Assembly: GCA_043822165.1 (NCBI GenBank)
Contig: JBDRCA010000133.1
Span: 1-13,053 of the forward strand
Reading direction: 5' to 3'
DNA: 13,053 bases
From: SCGC-AAA252-I15 sp043822165
Lineage (GTDB): Archaea; Altiarchaeota; Altiarchaeia; IMC4; SCGC-AAA252-I15
Shown here: positions 8,534 through 13,053 of the stretch, one piece after another
How positions within the stretch are numbered: the first letter of the stretch is position 1
Layout of the letters: each line of letters starts with the position of its first letter
The notes under the pieces: model-generated
The model's database searches: none
Told to the model about the DNA's origin: nothing
The model's input: the letters and a program-made list of their open reading frames with translations, nothing else
Made by a program: the position numbers and the translations under genes

Positions 8534-8911
8534 TTAGGTTCTTCGCAGCGTGTTTGCGGCGGCTGCGCCTGTGGCGGAGCCCATGGAGTCGAAGAAGACA
8601 TCCCATATGTCTGCGACCCTTTCCGGGACGAAGTATTGGTGGATTTCATCAGAGAACGCGTACAGGATGCAGATTGCAACCGCGAAGACAAGCGGGTTCT
8701 TGGCGGCCTTGTTGCCTCGCACTGCAATGAGCACTATGAATCCGAAACCCAGGTACTCTATGAAGTGTATGAGAAAGCTCGTGTACCAGGGGCCTGGGGG
8801 TTTTGGGACCTTTGGCATGGACGATAGAATGAATATGGCGCCGGCGTACAATACTGCGAGATTCGAGGCGAGAAGTGGATGGTCTTCAAGCCATTTTACG
8901 GGGTTTGCCAT
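8534..8911 (-). CDS. VanZ-like family membrane protein
   Basis: The 125-residue protein has about four hydrophobic segments and the polar signature of the VanZ-like family: H49 and E52 in FLIHFIEYLGFG, then SDEIHQYFVPER (D88, E89, Q92, R98) and D101/D104 with G111 in DIWDVFFDSMG. The family was named after a teicoplanin-resistance gene, but most members have no known function, and nothing here points to antibiotic resistance. I place the start at ATG 8911 because it precedes the normal first membrane segment and has an AT-rich box 25-30 nt upstream. The frame continues upstream to 9076 with another hydrophobic stretch, but that overlaps the divergent gene and comes from AT-rich intergenic sequence. 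It lies 40 nt upstream of HPS-RraA. Confidence 0.85.
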   Translation of the reverse strand: MANPVKWLEDHPLLASNLAVLYAGAIFILSSMPKVPKPPGPWYTSFLIHFIEYLGFGFIVLIAVRGNKAAKNPLVFAVAICILYAFSDEIHQYFVPERVADIWDVFFDSMGSATGAAAANTLRRT

Positions 8912-8929
8912 CTTAAAATGATTCGCAGC

Positions 8930-8943
8930 CAATAAATAAAATA
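8930..8943 (-). promoter_or_regulatory. AT-rich promoter element between VanZ-like gene and the divergent unknown gene
   Basis: The stretch reads ATATTTTATTTATT on the - strand and is centred about 26 nt before ATG 8911, fitting a leaderless VanZ transcript. Being nearly symmetric in AT content it could also serve the + strand gene, giving a short leader before ATG 8994. Confidence 0.45.
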
Positions 8944-8993
8944 TGATTAAGAGGATAATCAGGAGTCCACTCAACAGGGAACCGAAGGACACT

Positions 8994-9329
8994 ATGGTGA
9001 CGGCCGCAAAAGCCATGAATTTTCTTGAAACCCGCCAGTATGGAGTATCCGTTGACGCAACCTTCCCGGACGACACCCGCCTCGTAGTATACCCGATTGA
9101 ACGGGACAGGACTCTGAAGCCGGAGGAGTACGTGAGCGGCTACGACGTTGACGGGCGGGAGATTCTGCTCGTAGACGACTTTGAGCGCGCGTTTTTTCTC
9201 ACCAAGGCTGAGTCGATGAAGCTTGGTGAGAGACTCTCTTTTGATGCCTGCGAGGAGGGATTATGCGGGAAAAGAATACCTGCGGACAGATTCCAGACTC
9301 TTCTTGCGAACACGCTTAAGACGGGTTAA
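8994..9329 (+). CDS. Hypothetical protein, 111 aa
   Basis: I do not recognise this protein. With the start at ATG 8994 (MVTAAKAMNFLE) it has 111 residues, is mildly acidic and soluble, and shows no signal or membrane segment. A central strand-rich part (TRLVVYPIERD, then REILLVDDFERAFFLT) suggests a small alpha/beta fold; two cysteines lie in ACEEGLCGK. The start is uncertain: AAGGA lies 5 nt before ATG 8994, but the frame is open from ATG 8943, and a TTAAAA-like box at 8914-8919 would fit a leaderless start there. The next internal ATG is at 9015. The stop overlaps the pth2 stop by 4 nt. Existence as a gene is supported by codon-like composition and the tight fit between VanZ and pth2, not by homology. 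Confidence 0.65.
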   Translation: MVTAAKAMNFLETRQYGVSVDATFPDDTRLVVYPIERDRTLKPEEYVSGYDVDGREILLVDDFERAFFLTKAESMKLGERLSFDACEEGLCGKRIPADRFQTLLANTLKTG

Positions 9330-9709
9330 AGAAGCTTTAAGCCCCCGGTCACAGCATCTATCTCGCCCTCTTTCGCAGGACCGATTCCCAAACACGTGAC
9401 CGTCCCCGAAGGAATCTGCGTGTGCCCTGCATCCTCGATTAACGCCGTCGAAATCCTCTTTCTGTCAGCGCGCTCCTTAAGGGAGATTAGCTCGTCAAGG
9501 CTCTTGCATTTCACCACCGACTTTTTCTGGCCTTCCCGCATCCAATCGGCCTTAAACTGGCTTTTGTCGGCAGCCGTCACGGCGGCGTGGGCTACTTGGG
9601 CGGCAAGCTTTCCCTTTGAGAGCTTAAGGTCTGAGCGCACCACTATAACCTGCTTGAAGGTCTTGTTTTTTCCTGTTAGTATATTCATGATTTTCCGGGT
9701 TACGCTCAT
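9326..9709 (-). CDS. pth2: Peptidyl-tRNA hydrolase, archaeal/eukaryotic type (Pth2)
   Basis: The 127-residue protein matches the small single-domain Pth2 family, which frees tRNA by hydrolysing the ester bond of peptidyl-tRNA that dropped off the ribosome. Visible family features are QVIVVRSDLKLSKGKLAAQ and VAHAAV (residues about 20-44), the SLDELISLKERA helix, and ALIEDAGHTQIPSGT followed by CLGIGPAKEGEID near the C terminus. Typical archaeal members are about 115-120 residues, so either ATG 9709 or the internal ATG 9688 (MNILTGKNK) could be the start; the TATA-like box at 9735-9745 favours 9709. It diverges from aroB' and converges on the unknown gene at 8994. Functionally it sits near the NFACT gene in theme (clearing peptidyl-tRNA), but not in an operon with it. 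Confidence 0.95.
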   Translation of the reverse strand: MSVTRKIMNILTGKNKTFKQVIVVRSDLKLSKGKLAAQVAHAAVTAADKSQFKADWMREGQKKSVVKCKSLDELISLKERADRKRISTALIEDAGHTQIPSGTVTCLGIGPAKEGEIDAVTGGLKLL

Positions 9710-9717
9710 TTTGTGGA

Positions 9718-9728
9718 TTAATATTTAA
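9718..9728 (+). promoter_or_regulatory. TATA box of 3-dehydroquinate synthase II
   Basis: TTAATATTTAA is centred about 27 nt before ATG 9751, the exact spacing for an archaeal leaderless transcript. No Shine-Dalgarno precedes the ATG. Confidence 0.6.
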
Positions 9729-9734
9729 CTTGCC

Positions 9735-9745
9735 CTAAAAATAAG
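9735..9745 (-). promoter_or_regulatory. Possible TATA box of pth2
   Basis: On the - strand this reads ACTTATTTTTA, centred about 30 nt before ATG 9709. It lies inside the predicted aroB' promoter-to-start interval, so the two divergent promoters interlock in 41 nt. Confidence 0.45.
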
Positions 9746-9750
9746 TTAGC

Positions 9751-10782
9751 ATGAAAAAGTTGTTGTGGGTTCGCGCCGACAAGGCGGGAAGCTGGGACGC
9801 GAGGAAAAAGTTCGTGACCACTGCATTGGAGAGCGGAGCGGATGCCGTGTTGGTGGCGGGCGAGGACGTTAAGACTGCGAGGAGTCTGGGGAAGATGAAG
9901 CTTGTCTCAGAGTCAAAGGACGCTGACATCGTCCTTGGCAAAAACGCTTTTTACGTTGAAGTAAAATCGAAGGAGGACGAACAGGAGGCTGTCAAATACG
10001 GCAGGAAAGCAGACTACGTCATAGTCAACGCTCTGGACTGGAAGGTTATTCCCCTGGAAAACATCATCGCGGCGCTCCAGGATGCAAGAGCGAAAATCAT
10101 CGTTGAAGTAACCAGCGAAAAGGAAGCCAAGACCGCGCTAGAAACACTTGAAGTTGGCGCCGACGGCGTCATTGTCTCTGGCGACTTTAATACGATAAAA
10201 AAAGTAAGGGATACTGTAGAGGAAATGTCATCCGAAAAACTGACTCTATCAACGGCGGAAATAACGAGACTAGAACCAGTCGGCATGGGCGACCGTGTCT
10301 GCGTCGACACCGCCAGCATGTTCAAGTTAGGCGAAGGAATGCTGGTCGGCTCACAATCAAACGCGCTTTTCCTCGTGCACAGCGAAACATTGGAGACAGA
10401 ATACGTAGCTTCCCGCCCATTCAGGGTCAACGCAGGACCCGTACACGCATACGCCCGCGTCCCGGAAGGCAAAACCAAGTACTTAAGCGACCTGTCCGCC
10501 GGAGACGAAGTATTGGCCGTAGACTGGAAAGGAAACACGAGAAAGCTCATACTGGGGAGAAGCAAAATCGAGAAGCGCCCGCTCATACTGGTTGAGGCAA
10601 AAGCGGACGGCAAGAAAGTAACGACTCTTCTCCAGAACGCGGAAACCATACTCCTAGTCAACAAGAAAGGAAAACCCGTCTCCATATCAAGGCTAAAGGA
10701 AGGAGATGAAGTGTTAGTCTACCTTGAGGACGCGGGCCGCCACTTCGGCATGAAGATAAAAGAGAGCATCAAAGAGAAATAG
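9751..10782 (+). CDS. aroB': 3-dehydroquinate synthase II (archaeal AroB')
   Basis: The 343-residue protein is the archaeal replacement for classical AroB. It uses NAD to oxidatively deaminate and cyclise 2-amino-3,7-dideoxy-D-threo-hept-6-ulosonate to 3-dehydroquinate, feeding the shikimate pathway to aromatic amino acids. The C-terminal half carries the family's conserved blocks: RPFRVNAGPVHAYARV (about residues 221-236), TKYLSDLSAGDEVLAVD, IEKRPLILVEA, TTLLQNAETILLV and the terminal RHFGMKIKESIKEK. The N-terminal KKLLWVRAD and EVGADGVIVS also fit. Length is normal for the family. Start at ATG 9751 is supported by the TATA box 27 nt upstream. The aldolase that makes its substrate (ADH synthase) and other aro genes are not in the window. 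A T-run follows the stop, before the unknown 235-aa gene 26 nt downstream. Confidence 0.97.
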   Translation: MKKLLWVRADKAGSWDARKKFVTTALESGADAVLVAGEDVKTARSLGKMKLVSESKDADIVLGKNAFYVEVKSKEDEQEAVKYGRKADYVIVNALDWKVIPLENIIAALQDARAKIIVEVTSEKEAKTALETLEVGADGVIVSGDFNTIKKVRDTVEEMSSEKLTLSTAEITRLEPVGMGDRVCVDTASMFKLGEGMLVGSQSNALFLVHSETLETEYVASRPFRVNAGPVHAYARVPEGKTKYLSDLSAGDEVLAVDWKGNTRKLILGRSKIEKRPLILVEAKADGKKVTTLLQNAETILLVNKKGKPVSISRLKEGDEVLVYLEDAGRHFGMKIKESIKEK

Positions 10783-10794
10783 TTTTTTTCTTTT
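10783..10794 (+). terminator. Oligo-T terminator after aroB'
   Basis: Seven T, one C and four T start directly after the TAG stop (10780-10782). This is a typical archaeal T-rich termination signal, perhaps partial because the next gene has no clear promoter. Confidence 0.5.
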
Positions 10795-10808
10795 AGGGGT
10801 AAGCAACG

Positions 10809-11516
10809 GTGACTAAGAGGAAGAAAAAAAAGGTTCCTGCTATCACCCCTGCTTCTGAAAAAGATGATGATTCTGTATTGCGGATAAGCGACGCGGAATT
10901 GGAGGCTTTGATGGCTGAAGCCGAAAATTCGCCGAGTACTGGAAAACCTGTAAGGCGGGAGAGAGTCATCGCCGACGAAAAGGTTCTCGAGCTATCAGAC
11001 GACGAGGTAACACGGCTTCTGACGCAAGGCCCCTTATTGGACAAGGACGCAGCCTCGGACACGCCTCAAAAAGCAGGTAGGAATGTCATGCAGGAGCGCC
11101 ACTCGGCGATGCTCGGGAAAGTCGAGTTGATTCTTAGGCATCGGCTTAGCCGGGAGGGTTTGACTGTGACGCGTGTTGAGAGGGAGATTCCGTTGAGTGA
11201 ATTGTTTCCGGGGGCCCCGAATCTTGAGCCGGATTTGGTGTTTTTTTTCAGGAACAGTATGGGTTTGCAGGGGGTGGCTTTGGTCGAGGCGACGAGGAGC
11301 ATGCACGAGGAGAAGAAATTCGGTGATGAAGTCAAGCTCGCCGGTATGAAGCGGATTGTCGAGGAACATGGCGTCTCTGAGTGCAGGTGTTATACTGCGT
11401 TGTCGCAAAAACACGGGCCGATAACTGTTAGCCAGCCTATAACGTGGGTTTTTGACAGTGTTGAGAAGGAGATGTTAACCCGAAGAAGAGAGAAACGGCG
11501 TGAGAGAGCGGATTAA
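10809..11516 (+). CDS. Hypothetical protein, 235 aa, with nuclease-fold-like C-terminal part
   Basis: No family is recognised. The frame starts with GTG 10809; a weak AGGGGT lies 8 nt upstream. Residues 1-95 are charged and probably disordered, with a basic start (KRKKKK) and two similar short motifs, VLRISDAELEALM (23-35) and VLELSDDEVTRLL (59-71). Residues about 96-215 look folded: a helix, strand TVTRVEREI (E124, E126), P141-D142 in EPDLVFFF, strand GVALVEAT with E160, helix EVKLAGMKRIVEEHG, and strand ECRCYTAL. That order resembles the PD-(D/E)XK nuclease core, but the expected catalytic Lys is Thr162, so an inactive relative or chance resemblance must be considered. The C terminus is very basic (TRRREKRRER). 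Its stop abuts the stop of the regulator gene with no base between. Confidence 0.75.
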   Translation: MTKRKKKKVPAITPASEKDDDSVLRISDAELEALMAEAENSPSTGKPVRRERVIADEKVLELSDDEVTRLLTQGPLLDKDAASDTPQKAGRNVMQERHSAMLGKVELILRHRLSREGLTVTRVEREIPLSELFPGAPNLEPDLVFFFRNSMGLQGVALVEATRSMHEEKKFGDEVKLAGMKRIVEEHGVSECRCYTALSQKHGPITVSQPITWVFDSVEKEMLTRRREKRRERAD

Positions 11517-12269
11517 CTATTTTTTGGGTTTTACTGTGAATTGGCAGAATGCGTCGTTTTTTGCGGTGCATGTGTTTTCCGTGCACGTGAAGGTGGTTTT
11601 CTTGAATGCGCCTTGCATGAATCCTAGGAATACTCCGGAGAGTAGGTTGCATGCTGCTTCTTTGGGTGGTGTGGGGGAGTAGGTTTTGACTGCGTCGGCG
11701 ACTTCGCTGTAGTATAGTGTCACTGAAAGCCTTTTGTTGTCGTGGTCTAGTTTCAGGTCTTTTAGTCTTCCCCATCCGTTTTTCATCCTGTATCTCACCC
11801 AGAGTTTTATGAATTCCTCGACTTCTTTTGGGGAGCATTCGTCGAGTATTTTGTCTGTTGCTTCTTCGTAGTCTTTTATGCGTTGGAGTGTTATTTTCAT
11901 GAATATTTCTTCTTGTTGTTTTTTGGTTAGGAGTGTTGTGAGGACGTAGATGAATCTTGCAGGGATGATTATTCTGGGTCTGCCGAACAGTGTTATTCCG
12001 CTTGTTTTTTTGTCTCTTTTGAGGACGGATAGTATGTCTTTGTCTTTCAGGAGGTCGGGCAGTTCCAGTTCTCTTGGCAGGTACCATAGTTTTGCCATGC
12101 CTATTTTTTTGTAGTCGACGATTCCCTGGACTTTCATGATTCCAAGGTATTTTATGAGTGTTGGGCGGGAGATGCCGGCTGCTTTGGCTATTTCCGTGCT
12201 TGATGCGCCCATCGTGGTTTTCTGGAGAAATTCTATTATGTTGTCTTGGTGTTCGTCGTTTAAGGGCAT
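11517..12269 (-). CDS. Winged-helix transcriptional regulator with C-terminal V4R-like domain
   Basis: The 250-residue protein joins an N-terminal winged helix (about residues 5-68; helix-turn-helix STEIAKAAGISRPTLIKYLG, wing KIGMAKLWYLPREL) to a C-terminal domain of the V4R (4-vinyl reductase/heme-NO-binding-like) type, recognised by VTLYYSEVADAV, helix AACNLLSGVFLGFMQGAF and the closing Cys motif with C229, C234 and C242 followed by FTV. V4R domains are thought to bind small ligands or metal, so this is probably a ligand-sensing DNA-binding regulator. I chose ATG 12269: a TATA box lies 30 nt upstream and the winged helix starts there. The frame is open further upstream, but that part overlaps the Cys-rich microprotein. 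Codons on this strand are rich in AAA, ACA and AAC and the gene looks more AT-rich than the neighbours to its left, a mild hint of separate ancestry. Likely autoregulated (see repeats near its promoter). Confidence 0.85.
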   Translation of the reverse strand: MPLNDEHQDNIIEFLQKTTMGASSTEIAKAAGISRPTLIKYLGIMKVQGIVDYKKIGMAKLWYLPRELELPDLLKDKDILSVLKRDKKTSGITLFGRPRIIIPARFIYVLTTLLTKKQQEEIFMKITLQRIKDYEEATDKILDECSPKEVEEFIKLWVRYRMKNGWGRLKDLKLDHDNKRLSVTLYYSEVADAVKTYSPTPPKEAACNLLSGVFLGFMQGAFKKTTFTCTENTCTAKNDAFCQFTVKPKK

Positions 12270-12294
12270 TGTAGTATGTTGTAGTAAAGCATTA

Positions 12295-12303
12295 CTTATA
12301 AAT
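12295..12303 (-). promoter_or_regulatory. TATA box of the V4R regulator
   Basis: On the - strand this reads ATTTATAAG, centred 30 nt before ATG 12269. It is the best archaeal TATA match in the window and sits just downstream of the microprotein stop. GTAAAGCATTAC (12284-12295) and TTGTTTTACA (12308-12317) flank it and resemble the repeats at 12486-12517. Confidence 0.65.
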
Positions 12304-12312
12304 GATGTTGTT

Positions 12313-12459
12313 TTACAGTCTTGATGATTTTGCGGCTGGAGAACGGGGGTGTGTGCATTCTCCGTACATGCTGTGTTCGCATCTGTCGCAGCCGGTACGG
12401 TTGTTGCACCCGTCATAGTTTGTGCACAAGTCGCAGCAGATGTAGCAGGGTACGGTCAT
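12313..12459 (-). CDS. Cysteine-rich microprotein, 48 aa
   Basis: The frame is ATG 12459 to TAA 12313, giving 48 residues with eight cysteines (5, 8, 9, 12, 18, 24, 27, 35) plus H29 and H37. The opening reads MTVPCYICCDLCTNYDGC, then GCDRCEH and ECTH. The spacing of CxxC pairs is what one expects of a small zinc- or iron-sulfur-binding protein; there is no signal peptide. A perfect AGGAGG lies 5 nt before the ATG, the strongest ribosome binding site here, which argues that the frame is translated. It precedes the V4R regulator gene by 43 nt, and the regulator's promoter starts where this gene stops. No family is recognised. Alternatives are a leader peptide or a chance frame, but the eight cysteines and the ribosome binding site make chance unlikely. 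Confidence 0.72.
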   Translation of the reverse strand: MTVPCYICCDLCTNYDGCNNRTGCDRCEHSMYGECTHPRSPAAKSSRL

Positions 12460-12464
12460 TTTAG

Positions 12465-12470
12465 CCTCCT
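12465..12470 (-). promoter_or_regulatory. Shine-Dalgarno AGGAGG of the Cys-rich microprotein
   Basis: AGGAGG on the - strand is separated by 5 nt from ATG 12459. It is the main evidence that this short frame is a gene, and it implies a leadered transcript. Confidence 0.75.
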
Positions 12471-12485
12471 TTGATTGCACACCGA

Positions 12486-12517
12486 GTATTGTAAATTAGT
12501 ATTGTTTTACAATACTA
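12486..12517. repeat. Nested inverted repeats, likely operator
   Basis: Two perfect inverted repeats share an arm. TAGTATTGT (12497-12505) and ACAATACTA (12509-12517) flank TTT. GTATTGTAAA (12486-12495) pairs with TTTACAATAC (12506-12515). The heptamer GTATTGT thus occurs twice in direct orientation 13 nt apart and once inverted. The array lies just downstream of the predicted transcription start of the microprotein, a position suited to repressor binding. Confidence 0.6.
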
Positions 12518-12540
12518 GTAAATAATAATTTATTACATTA

Positions 12541-12550
12541 GTATAAATAG
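12541..12550 (-). promoter_or_regulatory. Possible TATA box of the Cys-rich microprotein
   Basis: On the - strand this reads CTATTTATAC. Initiation about 25-30 nt downstream would start the RNA near 12515-12520, giving a leader of about 60 nt that carries the inverted repeats and the AGGAGG. A second AT-rich block at 12519-12531 is an alternative. Confidence 0.45.
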
Positions 12551-12583
12551 TTATCGTTTTTCAACATTGTTTAAGATTTAGAG

Positions 12584-12958
12584 TTATGTTGGTGGGGAAT
12601 AACTCATAATCCCAACGAAGGTTCTGCCGAGAAAAACCAAGAGCATGAACAACAAATATAATCCGGCTATTATGACCGCAATCAAGGTGGAGCATGCGAG
12701 TAGCGTGAACAGTATGTTTAATGGGCGAAGAATCTTTGTGAGGGTTTTCCGGTCTTCCGGGACGTCGTTTATCAGAATGTAGAAAAGCCATGAAGGCAGC
12801 ATGACGGCGACGACTTCCAGGTAGTATCCGATGTAGAGCAGATAAACCGCTGCCGCAGACAAGAGAATGAGGGTTAAGCCGAGTACAGCGTATAATGCCC
12901 GGGACGCCATGTCCCCGACTCCCCCTTCAGGATTAGGGGATGGTTCTTCGTCAGTCAT
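12584..12958 (-). CDS. Hypothetical membrane protein, 124 aa
   Basis: I do not recognise a family. The protein has a short acidic, proline-containing start (MTDEEPSPNPEGG, probably cytoplasmic) and about four hydrophobic segments: residues 21-43, 46-63, 78-99 and 100-117. A charged loop with DVPEDRKTLTK (65-75) separates the two pairs. There is no cleavable signal peptide and no catalytic motif. The start at ATG 12958 is supported by a TATA-like box 28 nt upstream and the absence of a Shine-Dalgarno. It lies 124 nt upstream of the microprotein on the same strand, but the AT-rich gap with its own promoter makes a joint operon uncertain. Confidence 0.75.
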   Translation of the reverse strand: MTDEEPSPNPEGGVGDMASRALYAVLGLTLILLSAAAVYLLYIGYYLEVVAVMLPSWLFYILINDVPEDRKTLTKILRPLNILFTLLACSTLIAVIIAGLYLLFMLLVFLGRTFVGIMSYSPPT

Positions 12959-12979
12959 CGATAAATAATTGAGTGAAGA

Positions 12980-12993
12980 TGAATTTAAGTTAA
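12980..12993 (-). promoter_or_regulatory. Possible TATA box of the 124-aa membrane protein
   Basis: On the - strand this reads TTAACTTAAATTCA, centred about 28 nt before ATG 12958, consistent with a leaderless transcript. Confidence 0.45.
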
Positions 12994-13053
12994 AGGCTTA
13001 AAGGACATCCTGCGACGGCGCCTGCCTAGAACATAGTCTTTTTTCTCCAGTTT
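12985..13053 (-). CDS. Possible C-terminal tail of a gene cut by the window edge
   Basis: A - strand frame enters from the right edge and ends at TAA 12985, giving 22 residues ending in a basic stretch (GRRRRRMSFKPLT). Such tails occur in RNA-binding proteins, but the piece is too short to identify. A second frame is also open over most of the stretch, so this is a weak call. Confidence 0.25.
   Translation of the reverse strand, partial: KLEKKDYVLGRRRRRMSFKPLT

Noticed and set aside
8494..8727. Upstream extension of the HPS-RraA frame by 78 residues
   Set aside because: The extension is antisense to the VanZ-like gene, is low-complexity (Ser, Pro, Arg rich) and precedes the normal first residue of the barrel.
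8168..8827. 219-codon + strand frame across HPS-RraA and VanZ
   Set aside because: It spans the antisense of two well-identified genes and the intergenic region between them; composition is shadow-like.
8534..8911. VanZ-like gene as an antibiotic-resistance determinant
   Set aside because: Only the fold family is shared; no vancomycin-type resistance genes are nearby and archaea lack the target peptidoglycan.
10014..10685. 223-codon - strand frame within aroB'
   Set aside because: It is fully antisense to a confidently identified gene and is Ser-rich shadow sequence.
12270..12416. Upstream extension of the V4R regulator frame by 49 residues
   Set aside because: It overlaps the Cys-rich microprotein in another frame, lacks family similarity, and the TATA box at 12295-12303 lies inside it.
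12541..12552. TATA-like sequence GTATAAATAG as a + strand promoter
   Set aside because: No + strand gene follows; the box reads equally well on the - strand, where the microprotein needs a promoter. An antisense RNA cannot be excluded.
1..13053. tRNA genes, rRNA, CRISPR arrays, transposons
   Set aside because: Reading both strands I saw no T-arm/acceptor pairing, no regularly spaced direct repeats and no transposase or integrase motifs. A covariance-model scan was not possible here.

Overview
The window is archaeal. It carries an archaeal-type (NAD-dependent) 3-dehydroquinate synthase II, a Pth2-type peptidyl-tRNA hydrolase, a 3-hexulose-6-phosphate synthase fused to an RraA-like domain, an HTH-V4R type regulator and part of an archaeal NFACT/RqcH protein. 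Promoter architecture agrees: several genes have an AT-rich TATA-like box about 27-30 nt before the start codon and no ribosome binding site (leaderless), while two genes have an AGGAGG Shine-Dalgarno. The genes do not fix the lineage; an uncultured euryarchaeal or DPANN-type genome is a guess.

Layout. The left edge holds the 3' part of an NFACT-family gene (+ strand) that stops before its NFACT-R domain. It faces, 5 nt away, the end of a 2044-codon gene (- strand, 426-6560) that fills almost half the window and that I cannot assign to any family. Upstream of the giant gene, on the same strand, lie 5-formyltetrahydrofolate cyclo-ligase, the HPS-RraA fusion and a VanZ-like membrane protein. 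Cyclo-ligase and HPS-RraA are 9 nt apart and share a stop/Shine-Dalgarno overlap, so they are probably one translationally coupled one-carbon unit (formaldehyde/ribulose monophosphate plus folate). 

The middle (8994-11516) has an unknown 111-aa protein converging on pth2 with a shared TTAA at the stops, then pth2 and 3-dehydroquinate synthase II diverging from a 41-nt spacer with overlapping leaderless promoters, then a 235-aa protein with a degenerate nuclease-like C-terminal core.

The right end (11517-13053) is on the - strand: a membrane protein, an 8-cysteine 48-aa microprotein with a very good Shine-Dalgarno, and a winged-helix/V4R regulator. The AT-rich 124-nt spacer before the microprotein carries nested inverted repeats, and related sequences recur at the regulator's own promoter, suggesting a small autoregulated unit. 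A short basic C-terminal tail of another gene may enter from the right edge.

There is no stretch over 300 nt without a gene. I saw no tRNA, rRNA, CRISPR array, insertion sequence or integrase. The best candidates for something undescribed are the giant protein, the truncated NFACT gene beside it, and the Cys-rich microprotein/V4R regulator unit.
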